From NCBI GenBank assembly GCA_965228005.1, contig CBDDGV010000001.1:496001-560000 (forward strand): 64,000 nt of DNA. Direction: 5' to 3'. Positions 46,398 to 55,579 of this stretch are shown here, in pieces. The DNA comes from JBCCXZ01 sp965228005. Lineage in GTDB: Bacteria; Planctomycetota; Planctomycetia; Pirellulales; Lacipirellulaceae. The notes beneath the pieces were generated by a model. The model worked only from the letters and a program-made list of their open reading frames with translations. It made no database searches and was not told the DNA's origin. Each line of letters begins with the position of its first letter. The first letter of the stretch is position 1. The position numbers and the translations under genes were made by a program.

Positions 46398-47288
46398 ATG
46401 ATTCTCTACACTATACGCTCACTGACCTTGGTCCTTTGTCTGTTATCCATTGCACATAGTGCTGCTGCACAGACAACAATCACAGGAGCCGACACTGCGG
46501 GGCTAGGTTCCTTTACGGATGGAACCATTACCCTGTCACCGTTCGCCGCAGGAGGCGGCCCCGGAACATTCAGTGCAAACGCGGGCTTCATAGGCATTGA
46601 CGGCGGTACCAACATTAATGGCATCGACGACGCCGACGGAGACCCGACGACTCTGTCGGACCAAGAGAGCTTGGATATCGCTCTTGCCGGCGGTTCGGGT
46701 CTATCGCAGATCGAATTCAGTTTCACGAGAGCCAATGCGATCGAGATCACCGGATTTGCGTCCGACCCGCTTGCATCGGTAGGCATCAACCCGAACAACA
46801 ACATCCAAACCGGCTTCGACTCTGTAAACGGCAGCGTCTTGATCTACCACCCGTGGCAGTCGAGCAGTACGTCACAGATCAACTTCGCCAACCTTGCAGC
46901 ATCGTCTGGTCAGACACTGACGATTTCGTCTTTTGATTTCAGCGAGGCAGCGCCTCAGGCTATCCCTATTGGGATCACCTACGACACCGTTGTCGCGCTC
47001 GTGCCCGGCGACGTAGACGGCGACGGCGATGTCGACCTTGTTGAAGTCGGCGGCGACATGATCAGCGATTTCGACATCATCCGAGACAACTTCTTGACCG
47101 GGACGACTCGCAGCACAGGCGATCTCACCGGCGACGGCCAGGTCACTCTCGCGGACTTCGACGCTTGGTCAGCGGGATTCGGCGGCCCTATCCTGGGGCT
47201 TGCCAGTCTCCTTGTCGTCCCGGAACCCAGCAGCGTCAGCTTGCTGTGCGTAACCCTAGCCGCGGTGTGTGGCCTGCGGCGCCGCTAG
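46398..47288 (+). CDS. PEP-CTERM protein with dockerin-like repeat, paralogue 3
   Basis: A 296-residue exported protein with a signal peptide ending in AAAQ, a shorter version of the paralogue domain (DGTITLSPFAAGGGPGTF, LSQIEFSFTRANAIEITGF), a dockerin-like pair nearly identical to that of paralogue 2 (VDGDGDVDLVEVGGDMISD) and a PEP-CTERM tail (VPEPSSVSLLCVTLAAV...RRR). It ends 38 bases before an intrinsic terminator, so it likely closes the transcription unit. Function unknown. Confidence 0.84.
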   Translation: MILYTIRSLTLVLCLLSIAHSAAAQTTITGADTAGLGSFTDGTITLSPFAAGGGPGTFSANAGFIGIDGGTNINGIDDADGDPTTLSDQESLDIALAGGSGLSQIEFSFTRANAIEITGFASDPLASVGINPNNNIQTGFDSVNGSVLIYHPWQSSSTSQINFANLAASSGQTLTISSFDFSEAAPQAIPIGITYDTVVALVPGDVDGDGDVDLVEVGGDMISDFDIIRDNFLTGTTRSTGDLTGDGQVTLADFDAWSAGFGGPILGLASLLVVPEPSSVSLLCVTLAAVCGLRRR

Positions 47289-47325
47289 TATCGATTGATT
47301 CTGTATCGAAGGTCCTCAGTTTCAT

Positions 47326-47363
47326 GGGCTCGGTGGGGCAGCCGAGCCCCCACATCCTTTTTT
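47326..47363 (+). terminator. Intrinsic terminator after paralogue 3
   Basis: An 8-bp stem GGGCTCGG/CCGAGCCC (47326-47333 and 47342-47349) is followed shortly by a run of six T (47358-47363). It separates the PEP-CTERM genes from the pseudopilin gene. Confidence 0.75.
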
Positions 47364-47380
47364 GTTGAGATGAGGGAACG

Positions 47381-48403
47381 ATGAGCAAGAAAAGAAGGGC
47401 TTTTACACTCGTCGAGCTACTGGTCGTGATTGCGATCATCGGCGTGCTTGTGGCCTTACTGCTCCCTGCCGTGCAGGCGGCTCGAGAAGCCGCTAGACGC
47501 ATCCAGTGCTCGAACCAGTTGAGGCAGATCGGCATTGCGATGCAGAACTACCACGACACGAACGGCCAATTTCCACCAGGTGAAAAATGGCTCTGGGGGG
47601 AGGTCCGACAGAACCCCACTTCTGTACAAGACAACTACAGGCAATGGGGTTGGCAGCCAAAGCTCTTGCCCTTCATTGAGCAGCAACCGTTGTTTGATTC
47701 CGCAGATTTCGAGTATTGGCCAAATGCCTTTAGCCGTGTTGTGGACAACCTGACCTTCAGTCGATCACAAGTAGCTGGGTTTCTTTGCCCTTCGAGCCCC
47801 ACCAAGGACGCATCCGCAGAGTGGGACAACGAGAGTTTCGTCGCCACAAATGCACTTGCAGAAAGCGACTACGCTGCGAATGTCGGGGACCACGTAAACG
47901 GCCCCGGGCCCAACGGACCCGGCATCGGTGTAGAACCAGACCTTGATGGCGACGGTTTTCCAGAATGGCCGCCCTACGCGAACATGTGGACCTCCAGCGG
48001 CCACCCTAGTCCTGCCCCGTCACGAGGCATCCTCAACCGATTCGGATATGGCGCTCGAATTCGGGAAATCTATGACGGCACGGCCAACACCTTTGCTGTC
48101 GGAGAGTGCATCGGCATCTGGTGTCTGACGCAGAACTTCGCCAGCCAGTCATTCGCTACAACCGCGCATCCGATCAACCACCTCAACGAGTTTTATTTGC
48201 AAGGAGACGAGAACTGGCCCTCGATCGATGACCCCCAGTGGAGCGACTCGATCGCCTTCCGCAGTATGCACCCCGGTGGCGCGCAGTTCGCCATGTGCGA
48301 TGCATCTGTCCACTTTGTCGCGGAGAGCATTGACCATAACGTATACATGGCGCTGGCCTCGCGGGACGGCGGCGAAGTCATTTCTGGGGGGGTTGGGGAT
48401 TGA
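47381..48403 (+). CDS. DUF1559 pseudopilin-like protein
   Basis: A 340-residue relative of the protein at 12856-13932. The N-terminus KKRRAFTLVELLVVIAIIG carries the prepilin methylation site, followed by ARRIQCSNQLRQIG. The C-terminal HPGGAQFAMCDAS is the family's H-X9-D signature with Ala in place of the usual Gly. It is probably processed by a prepilin peptidase and exported. Its stop codon overlaps the start of the lipoprotein gene. Confidence 0.9.
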   Translation: MSKKRRAFTLVELLVVIAIIGVLVALLLPAVQAAREAARRIQCSNQLRQIGIAMQNYHDTNGQFPPGEKWLWGEVRQNPTSVQDNYRQWGWQPKLLPFIEQQPLFDSADFEYWPNAFSRVVDNLTFSRSQVAGFLCPSSPTKDASAEWDNESFVATNALAESDYAANVGDHVNGPGPNGPGIGVEPDLDGDGFPEWPPYANMWTSSGHPSPAPSRGILNRFGYGARIREIYDGTANTFAVGECIGIWCLTQNFASQSFATTAHPINHLNEFYLQGDENWPSIDDPQWSDSIAFRSMHPGGAQFAMCDASVHFVAESIDHNVYMALASRDGGEVISGGVGD

Positions 48404-48867
48404 CCGAGCACCTTGCCAAGCTTTTGCTTCCCACTCTCCTCTTTGCGGCCCTACCAGGCTGTATGGGAGACGGACGCCCTGAGCGGGGCGACGTGACTGG
48501 CACTGTAACTCTCGATGGTCAACCCCTCGCCGAAGCGGTCGTGCTGTTCAGGCCGACGGAGGGCCGCCCCGGTTATGCCCGAGTAAAGGACGGCGCGATC
48601 GTAGACGCCTACACGTTCGGCGACAACGACGGCATCGTTGTGGGCGATCACCGCCTCGCGGTGCATATCTCCAAGAAGGACACGCCGCTTACTGCTCTCT
48701 CGCCGGAGGACGGCCTCGGACGCGGGGGCTATATGGGAGCGCCCAAGTCTCGTGGCAAATCGCAACCGGTGATCCCAAGGAAGTTCCAGAACCCTTCAAG
48801 CTCGGGGTTGACGTTTACTGTCGAGGAGGGAACCAACGAGCTGAATCTATCGCTCTCGAGCGACTAA
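48400..48867 (+). CDS. Small lipoprotein with carboxypeptidase-regulatory-like fold
   Basis: A 155-residue protein translated from a TTG that overlaps the DUF1559 stop (TTGA). A hydrophobic leader ends in a lipobox (LPGC, Cys near residue 21). The body (GDVTGTVTLDGQPLAEAVVLFRP) is the beta-sandwich typical of planctomycete lipoproteins encoded after DUF1559 genes. Coupled translation suggests that the two work together at the envelope. Function unknown. Confidence 0.82.
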   Translation: MTEHLAKLLLPTLLFAALPGCMGDGRPERGDVTGTVTLDGQPLAEAVVLFRPTEGRPGYARVKDGAIVDAYTFGDNDGIVVGDHRLAVHISKKDTPLTALSPEDGLGRGGYMGAPKSRGKSQPVIPRKFQNPSSSGLTFTVEEGTNELNLSLSSD

Positions 48868-49049
48868 ACCGTTGGCTCCTATCTCGCCACTCCCTTAGAA
48901 CCGACTAGTAGTCAACCACTCGCGCATTCACTTTCCAGAATCAGCGCCCGCGCCTATGCAACGACTTCCCTCGGAGCCCTGTCGGCCAAAGTCTCGGAGA
49001 CAAGGAGTGGGAAAGTCGATTTGTTGTCTCTTTCGGTTGAGCTCAAGAC

Positions 49050-49694
49050 ATGTCGCTGAGTGACACGCTCTTCTCAGTTCTCGAGGGGCACAGGATCGTT
49101 CCAGTCATTGTTCTGGATGATGCGGGTTCGGCTGCTAAGCTTGCAGACGCTCTGTGCGCGGGCGGACTGCCAGTCGCAGAGGTCACGTTTCGCAGCGATT
49201 CTGCTGAAGAGTCGCTGGAGATCATGGCCGCACGGGAGGACATGCTCGTCGGCGCTGGCACCGTTCGATCTCCCGAGCAGGCCACCCGTGCGAAAGCGGC
49301 GGGAGCCAAGTTTGTCGTATCGCCGGGACTCAACTCGGCAGTCGTAAAACACTGCCAAGACATCGACGTACCGATCATCCCGGGAGTTGCAACCCCAACC
49401 GAGATTGAGATGGCTCTGGAGCACGGATTGCAGGTCGTGAAGTTCTTTCCCGCAGAAGCCTGTGGCGGTGTATCGATGCTAAGGTCTCTCAGCGGACCTT
49501 ATCCAGAATTGCAGTTCGTCCCTACCGGCGGACTCACTCTAGAGAACTGCCCCGACTACCTCGCACTCAAACAGGTCCTGGCTTGTGGCGGAAGCTGGAT
49601 GGTGCACCCAACACTCCTCGCCAAAGGCAACTTCGCCGCGGTCACGGAAGCAGTACGGAGTACAGTCTTGGCCGCTAGTTCATTGCCTGGCTAA
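49050..49694 (+). CDS. eda: KDPG/KDPGal-type aldolase
   Basis: A 214-residue class I aldolase of the KDPG/KHG family. Key residues: Glu in VAEVTFRS, the GAGTVRS phosphate-binding turn, SPGLN, the Schiff-base Lys in VVKFFPAE and the PTGGL phosphate site. It splits 2-keto-3-deoxy-6-phospho-gluconate or -galactonate into pyruvate and glyceraldehyde-3-phosphate. Pairing with the kinase downstream and with the dehydratase in the other arm favours the galactonate or gluconate branch. Gene symbol given for the family. Confidence 0.88.
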   Translation: MSLSDTLFSVLEGHRIVPVIVLDDAGSAAKLADALCAGGLPVAEVTFRSDSAEESLEIMAAREDMLVGAGTVRSPEQATRAKAAGAKFVVSPGLNSAVVKHCQDIDVPIIPGVATPTEIEMALEHGLQVVKFFPAEACGGVSMLRSLSGPYPELQFVPTGGLTLENCPDYLALKQVLACGGSWMVHPTLLAKGNFAAVTEAVRSTVLAASSLPG

Positions 49695-49744
49695 TTTTTA
49701 CTCTCGCTTGTAGGTGCGAAGCGCGATGCACATGGAACTCAATC

Positions 49745-50845
49745 ATGCCCCAGTTCAATTTGCGAACGCAAGAAGAATGCCGATACGACCTGATCTCGCT
49801 CGGCGAAGTGATGCTCCGCCTCGATCCTTCGGACGGACGCGTCCGAACCGCACGTCACTTTAGAGTGTGGGAAGGCGGAGGCGAGTACAACGTTGCGCGG
49901 GGACTCAGGCGCTGCTTTGGACAACGGACGGCTATCGTCTCGGCACTCGCAGACAACGAAGTAGGGCGGCTGATCGAAGACCTGATGCTGCAGGGGGGCC
50001 TCGACACAAGCCATGTCAGTTGGGTCGACTACGACGGTGTAGGCCGCGCTGTCCGTAACGGACTCAACTTTACCGAGCGCGGCTATGGTATCCGTGGTGC
50101 GGTCGGCTGCTCGGATCGTGGTCACTCGGCGACCTCGCAACTCACAACCGGCGTAATCGACTGGGACTATATCTTCGGGGACCTAGGAGCGCGATGGTTC
50201 CACACCGGCGGCATCTTTGCGGCACTATCGGATACTACCCCTGCAGTTGCTCTGGAAGCTCTGCAAAAAGCAAAACAGCACGGCACCGTCACTTCCTACG
50301 ATCTCAACTACCGCCCTTCTCTGTGGAAAGCGATCGGAGGCCAGGAACGAGCGAGGGAAGTCAACAGACGTTTGGCCCCTTACGTTGACGTTATGATAGG
50401 CAACGAGGAGGATTACACGGCGTGCCTCGGGTTGGAGGTCGATGGGCTGCTAGAGAACATGACCGAGCTGCCTATCGAAGGCTACAAACGGATGATAGAA
50501 CGAGCGGTTGAGGCGTTCCCCAACTTTGTTGCGACCGCGACCACTCTCCGCACAGTGAAGTCGGCCTCACGCAACGACTGGGGGGCCCTCTGTTGGCACG
50601 ACGGCACCTTCTACGAGGCCGTGCATAGACCCGATTTGGAGATCTACGACAGGGTCGGAGGCGGAGACAGCTTTGCATCGGGGTTTATCTACGGCATGCT
50701 CAGCAACTGCGGCCCTCAACTGGCTGTAGAATACGGCGCGGCACATGGCGCCCTTGCCATGACGACCCCTGGAGACACGACCATGGTTATTCTCCCAGAG
50801 GTGGAGAGGCTTCTCTCCGGCGCGAGTCCTCGTGTTAATCGCTGA
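49745..50845 (+). CDS. kdgK: PfkB-family 2-keto-3-deoxy sugar-acid kinase
   Basis: A 366-residue PfkB kinase. N-terminal GEVMLRLDPSD and GGGEYNVARGL match KDG kinases; SYDLNYRPSLW is the substrate region and GGGDSFASGF carries the anion hole and catalytic Asp. It would phosphorylate 2-keto-3-deoxy-gluconate/galactonate for the aldolase encoded 50 bases upstream. Precise sugar specificity is inferred from context. Confidence 0.86.
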   Translation: MPQFNLRTQEECRYDLISLGEVMLRLDPSDGRVRTARHFRVWEGGGEYNVARGLRRCFGQRTAIVSALADNEVGRLIEDLMLQGGLDTSHVSWVDYDGVGRAVRNGLNFTERGYGIRGAVGCSDRGHSATSQLTTGVIDWDYIFGDLGARWFHTGGIFAALSDTTPAVALEALQKAKQHGTVTSYDLNYRPSLWKAIGGQERAREVNRRLAPYVDVMIGNEEDYTACLGLEVDGLLENMTELPIEGYKRMIERAVEAFPNFVATATTLRTVKSASRNDWGALCWHDGTFYEAVHRPDLEIYDRVGGGDSFASGFIYGMLSNCGPQLAVEYGAAHGALAMTTPGDTTMVILPEVERLLSGASPRVNR

Positions 50846-50856
50846 AGCACACGTGA

Positions 50857-51597
50857 TTACTCAGCACTCACACGTTCAAACCACCGGCATAGCTCAGAGG
50901 CAACTAGTTCGTGCCCAGCCCGATTGGGGTGGTTCACTTGGGACATCAATGAGCGGAGCGTCCGGCCGGCTCCAACCTCGCGCTCAAAAGCGGCAAAGCT
51001 ATCGACAAGGCCGACGTTGTGCTCCTCGGCAAGCCCCCGAACCTGCTCGGCATGCTGCACCAGCGGGTCGGTTTTGTCACCGAAGTCGCACCGCTCATCG
51101 GCTGTTGGCGTCATGAGCACTACACGCACGCCGCGTTCCTGGGCTTGCTTGATCATCGAAGACCAAGCAACGCGCGCCCGCTCAAGCCCAATGACTCGGT
51201 CATTCAGTGCATAGTCGATGGTCACAACGTCTGGTTTCTTCGCGAGAACATCATCAACAAAACGCAGTGCACCTTGCTCAGAGTGCTCGCCGCCGATGCC
51301 GGTGCGGATTACCTCCAAGGCCCCAATCGGAAACCGCTCTTGAAGTGTCACGTGCAACAGATGGGGGTAAGAGTCGAATGGCCTGATAAGAGTCCCCTGA
51401 AAATATCCCGCTGGGACGCTATGGCCGTGGCATACAATCACAACCATCCTATTGTGGGGCCACGGCGTCTGGAGTTCCTTGACGAGATCAGAACAGTAGT
51501 CATCAGGCGAAGCAGTCTCACCGGAGGCATGGCGTCCGTGGCTGATTACCAGTGCTGCTACAATAAGACAGGATACGCCATACAACAGATTACTCAT
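50857..51597 (-). CDS. Exported SGNH-fold hydrolase
   Basis: A 246-residue protein with a signal peptide ending near ASG. Block I reads CHGHSVPAGYF, with GHSV in place of the usual GDSL but the Ser kept; TGIGGEHSEQG supplies the Gly, YALNDRV the Asn of block III, and VNHPNRAGH the Asp/Asn-His pair of block V. A carbohydrate esterase role (deacetylation of the polysaccharide) fits the context. It converges on the kinase gene with an 11-base gap. Confidence 0.83.
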   Translation of the reverse strand: MSNLLYGVSCLIVAALVISHGRHASGETASPDDYCSDLVKELQTPWPHNRMVVIVCHGHSVPAGYFQGTLIRPFDSYPHLLHVTLQERFPIGALEVIRTGIGGEHSEQGALRFVDDVLAKKPDVVTIDYALNDRVIGLERARVAWSSMIKQAQERGVRVVLMTPTADERCDFGDKTDPLVQHAEQVRGLAEEHNVGLVDSFAAFEREVGAGRTLRSLMSQVNHPNRAGHELVASELCRWFERVSAE

Positions 51598-52861
51598 GCG
51601 ACTTTCCGCCCAAGAACGAGATGATGCACCGCCCCATACTACTGCGGTGTAACCAGACTACAGCACAACGCGTTCCCTAGAAACCATATTGCTTGTGACG
51701 ACTGATTCATCGAACCATTAGATCATCTGCTATTGCGCTCATTCGTAAGTAGGATAAGATGGTCGCATGCATTCGAAGGTCACCGCTCGAGACCAACCTG
51801 CTTGCTTTCTCTCTGCAGTACGCGGCACACGACCTCAGTGGAAGCACACGGCGTATTAGCCTTTCAAGTGCCCCTAGCCGGGCTCGGTTCGCACTCCTAT
51901 CGACCGCATTCCTCGTCGAAGAGGACCACAGCACCGCCGCCTTTGGGTGTTGTCAGTGTGCTGGGATCGCGGTCGGCCACGATAGGGTTGATGTCCTATC
52001 GCCCCTCTTGGATACCCAAGGGGTGGAGCTCACAATTATCTCATCCAAGCTCGACTTTGGCAGAATCGTCGAGCCCTAATTGGACGTCACGAATCCCAAG
52101 TTCTCGACTCCCCCCCTGCATTTACATGCCCGGCATAGAGCTTCAATCGATTGACCGTAGCGTGACATACGAACAGAGGGTCGGATTGCGGCAGGTTGAA
52201 GATGCCGGACTCGAGTTTCGGCTAAACCGGGCTGCTCGTCGTGCGAGGCGTTAGCCGACACTTGGCACGCCGTGGACACCTACTCGCCGCTACGTGTCAG
52301 TTAGGCCACGCCGGGATTGCTCCGCATCGAGAATAGACACACGTGTGAGTGACCTCAGTGAATTTGCATTTCAGTGGAGTCAGCACGATCGAGATGGTAT
52401 CTTGCGAGTAATGGATCGGGCCAGCGGGCCCCCTACCGTGAAGCTCTCCTTAGTGACTAGCCGATACGGCCCCGCTGCATCGCCCCCGTGTCGTGCACGT
52501 CGACCGCTACTGGCAGGACGCGGCCGCGCCGACCCGAGAATCACTCGACGCAGACCCGGTGGAGGTGCTCGTCATGCTCAAGGAACGATTAGACAAGGAG
52601 TGACCTCAGGAGCGAGACATATCCACCACACCGCAGCGCAGTGCGCACTCACGGTGGTTGTGGACCTTCTATATGATCGAACGTCCTTCTACACACTCCC
52701 CACGGAATACTGAGCTGGTTAGTCTGTAGCAAACCCAAGTAGGAACGTCAGGACTTATCTTCTATCGTCGATACAGACATCCTTTCGTGCCACGTGAATA
52801 CGCCGCCTGCCTGCTCATTGCTAGCAGACGCCATCCTTATGATCTCCCAAGACCCTGCGTA
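51598..52861. other. Non-coding or degraded stretch
   Basis: About 1.26 kb with no gene that I can support. Short open frames exist on both strands, but none shows a motif or plausible start. A 40-codon plus-strand stretch ending at 52603 (HVDRYWQDAAAPTRESL... MLKERLDKE, then stop) looks coding in composition and may be the tail of a lost gene. The promoter of the sulfatase at 52862 must lie at the right end. Confidence 0.45.
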
Positions 52862-55216
52862 ATGCCCCGTTACCAAGCGTTGATCACATGGCTTGTCTTG
52901 TCTTCAACGTCGATCGCTGCGCAGCCGAACATCTTGTGGATCATCACCGATGACCAGAGCAACGATTTGGGGGCATACGGCACGCCCGCGCTAAGCACGC
53001 CGCGCATCGACCAGTTGGCGGCGGAAGGCGTGCGTTTCGAGAACGCCTACACAACCGCGCCGGTTTGCAGCGCAAGCCGTACCGCGATGATGACCGGCGT
53101 CTATCAAACGTCGCTCCCGCTGGCGATGCACCATCGTCCTAGCAACACCTCGAAACAGCCTCTGCCCACGGGCATCCAGCCGGTGTCGGAGTATCTTCGC
53201 GACGCGGGCTACTTCGTGGGCAACGCCAAGCCCGACTTCAGCGGCAATGGCAAGCTCGACATGAACTTCGCCGATACCGATGGGTCGCAACTCGCGTTCT
53301 CCGATCTGTTTGACGGCAACGACTGGCGACAAGCTGGCGGTCAGCCTTGGTTTATGCAGGTGAACATCTTCGAGCCGCATCGTTCGTTTCGGCTCGCCAA
53401 CCAAGACCCGAGCCGGCGCGATCAGCTCGTCTTGCCCGGTGACATGCCCGATCATCCGCTGGCGCGGGCCGACTACGCCGATTACCTGGCGTCGATCGAG
53501 GACGCCGACGCGAAGGTCGGTGCGGTGCTGGATCGGTTGACCGCTGACGGGCTCGCGGACAACACGATCGTTTTCTTCTTCGGCGACAACGGCCGTGAGT
53601 TTACCCGTGCCAAAGGGTCGGCATACGACCCCGGCTACCGCGTTCCCTTGGTCGTACGGGTACCCGAGGCGCTACGGCAGGGCCGTCCTGATCTTGCACC
53701 GGGAGTCGTGGACACCGGCCTCGTAAGCATGCTGGACGTGACGGCCGCATCGTTGGGCGCTGCTGGGGTTGATCTGACTAGCCCTGCGCTATCCCACCTG
53801 CACGGCGAGGATTTGCTGGCGTCTGGTTTCGATGGCCGAGAGGCCGTGGTGATGGCAAACGACCGATCGGGCAACGCGGCCCACCGCTCGCGGGTCGTCA
53901 GGCGGGGCAACCTCACCTACATCCGCAACATCCACAACGACCTCGGATACTTCGGCATCGATGCCAACTGGTACAGCAAGCAGGAGCGGCCCGTCCACAC
54001 GTTGCACGAGGTGATGAAGGCTCGCGGTCTAGTCAGTGAGCAAAACAACGTGATTTACGGCGATCGCCGCCCAGCAGAAGAACTCTACGACTTGGCCGCC
54101 GACCCTTACCAACTGAACAACCTCATTGACGACCCCGCTCACCAGGAGAGCTTGCAGGCGCTGAGGGCCGACCTGTATGCCTGGGCACAAGCGACAGGCG
54201 ACCTCGGCGGGCAGTTCGATCCGGACCTGCAGCCGAGTCTTGACTGGTATCACAACCACGGGCGTTTCCGACACTTGGACGACAAGAATCTGCCCCGCGA
54301 TACGACCGACTACGAGTACCTGCAGTGGTGGGCTGAGTTGTTCGAGGTGCCGCTGAACTTGGAGGAGGGCGAGTTTGACCGCGGTAGTTTCTGGATTCCT
54401 AACCACTCCTTCGAGAACACCAGCCTCGGTGAGGGCGGCTACCAGGGCGGCGTGCCTCAGGGCTGGACCGACGCGACTCCTGGCGGGATCTGGGTGCAGA
54501 ATCTACGGCCCAGTCAAATGACGGCCGAGTCGGCGCACGGTACGAACACCCTGCAGATCGACTCGGGCGGGGCCGAAGTCCGTTGGGCCATCGACGACAA
54601 CTGGGGGAACGTGCTCGAGGCCGACGAAGCGGCGGCGTGGGAGATCCAGTTCTCGGCAGCCATCGGTCGGCGCAGCGATTTTCAGGGCAATGATGCCGGG
54701 CTGCTCCGCGTCTCGCTGCAGAATGCGGCCGGCGATGTTCTCGTCGACACCGAATTCGACCTGCAGGACGTCGCACAAGGCGCTTTTATGGAACAGTCTT
54801 TCGAATTGCTGGTCGACCGCAGTCTGGCTGCCAGCCATGCAGGAGAAACGCTGCATCTTGCTCTCGCCAATCTAGCGAGCGCCGGCCCCGACACTCGCAG
54901 TGCACGCGTGGTGCTCGACCAATTGTCGCTCGCAATCACGGGGTATGACGCCGCGGACTTCAACTACGACGGCGCGGTCGATGACGCCGACCTCCTGCAA
55001 TGGCGGGGCGACTTCGGCCTTAATGGCGATTCCGACGCGGATGGCGACGGCGACAGCGACCTTGCCGACTTGTTGATCTGGCAAACCACGTACGACATCG
55101 GCACTTTAAACCAGCTCGCCAGCGTGCCGGAGCCGGGCACCCTTTCGATGGTTTGGCTTGCTTCGCTATTATGCGGTCTTACTCGAGTAGGGCCTGGCCG
55201 AGACCGAGCATCCTGA
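52862..55216 (+). CDS. Sulfatase with jelly-roll, dockerin-like repeat and PEP-CTERM tail
   Basis: A 784-residue exported sulfatase. Signal peptide residues 1-20; metal site NILWIITDDQSND; active-site signature CSASR at Cys69 (formylglycine precursor); FFGDNG near residue 240. Residues about 500-690 form a beta-sandwich (NHSFENTSLGEGGYQGGVPQ), then dockerin-like repeats (DFNYDGAVDDADLLQW, DADGDGDSDLADLLIW) and a PEP-CTERM tail (VPEPGTLSMVWLASLL). The start is the ATG at 52862 just before the signal peptide. A PhoD remnant follows 15 bases after the stop. Confidence 0.9.
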   Translation: MPRYQALITWLVLSSTSIAAQPNILWIITDDQSNDLGAYGTPALSTPRIDQLAAEGVRFENAYTTAPVCSASRTAMMTGVYQTSLPLAMHHRPSNTSKQPLPTGIQPVSEYLRDAGYFVGNAKPDFSGNGKLDMNFADTDGSQLAFSDLFDGNDWRQAGGQPWFMQVNIFEPHRSFRLANQDPSRRDQLVLPGDMPDHPLARADYADYLASIEDADAKVGAVLDRLTADGLADNTIVFFFGDNGREFTRAKGSAYDPGYRVPLVVRVPEALRQGRPDLAPGVVDTGLVSMLDVTAASLGAAGVDLTSPALSHLHGEDLLASGFDGREAVVMANDRSGNAAHRSRVVRRGNLTYIRNIHNDLGYFGIDANWYSKQERPVHTLHEVMKARGLVSEQNNVIYGDRRPAEELYDLAADPYQLNNLIDDPAHQESLQALRADLYAWAQATGDLGGQFDPDLQPSLDWYHNHGRFRHLDDKNLPRDTTDYEYLQWWAELFEVPLNLEEGEFDRGSFWIPNHSFENTSLGEGGYQGGVPQGWTDATPGGIWVQNLRPSQMTAESAHGTNTLQIDSGGAEVRWAIDDNWGNVLEADEAAAWEIQFSAAIGRRSDFQGNDAGLLRVSLQNAAGDVLVDTEFDLQDVAQGAFMEQSFELLVDRSLAASHAGETLHLALANLASAGPDTRSARVVLDQLSLAITGYDAADFNYDGAVDDADLLQWRGDFGLNGDSDADGDGDSDLADLLIWQTTYDIGTLNQLASVPEPGTLSMVWLASLLCGLTRVGPGRDRAS

Positions 55217-55231
55217 GATGCGGGATAGTCG

Positions 55232-55579
55232 TTTGTTGTTCCCGCGACTGCGAACAGCATCTACCAACAATGGTGGCGTCCCAGAGACGATCTTGCGGGC
55301 TCCAAGCGTGACCGTGTCAGCGTCCTGCCGTGGACCGGAGACCATGTCGACGGTTTCGGCAACAGAATCATGATGCACGCCCACGCTAAACCCGAGTCTC
55401 GTTCGTACGGGGCTGGCTTCGGGTTGATCCGTTTCGACAAGCCATCCAGTAAGGTTACGTTCGAGTGTTGGCCGCGTGACGCAGATGTCACGCTTCCGGA
55501 CGCGGAGCAGTTCCCTGGGTGGCCACGCACCACCGTTGTTTCACGCCGACTGCCGGCAGTGGTCGACGAGACACCGTGA
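55232..55579 (+). pseudogene. C-terminal remnant of a PhoD-like phosphatase
   Basis: A 115-codon stretch with no start, opening right after an in-frame TAG, which aligns with the last 100 residues of the PhoD-like protein at 17621-19249. Shared blocks include FVVPA, YQQWWRP versus YNRWWRP, LPWTG, DGFGN, GAGFGLIRF versus GAGYGLIRL and VTFECWPRDADVT versus VTFECWPRNTDVT. The catalytic part is missing. The piece begins 15 bases after the sulfatase stop, suggesting a recombination junction. Confidence 0.85.
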
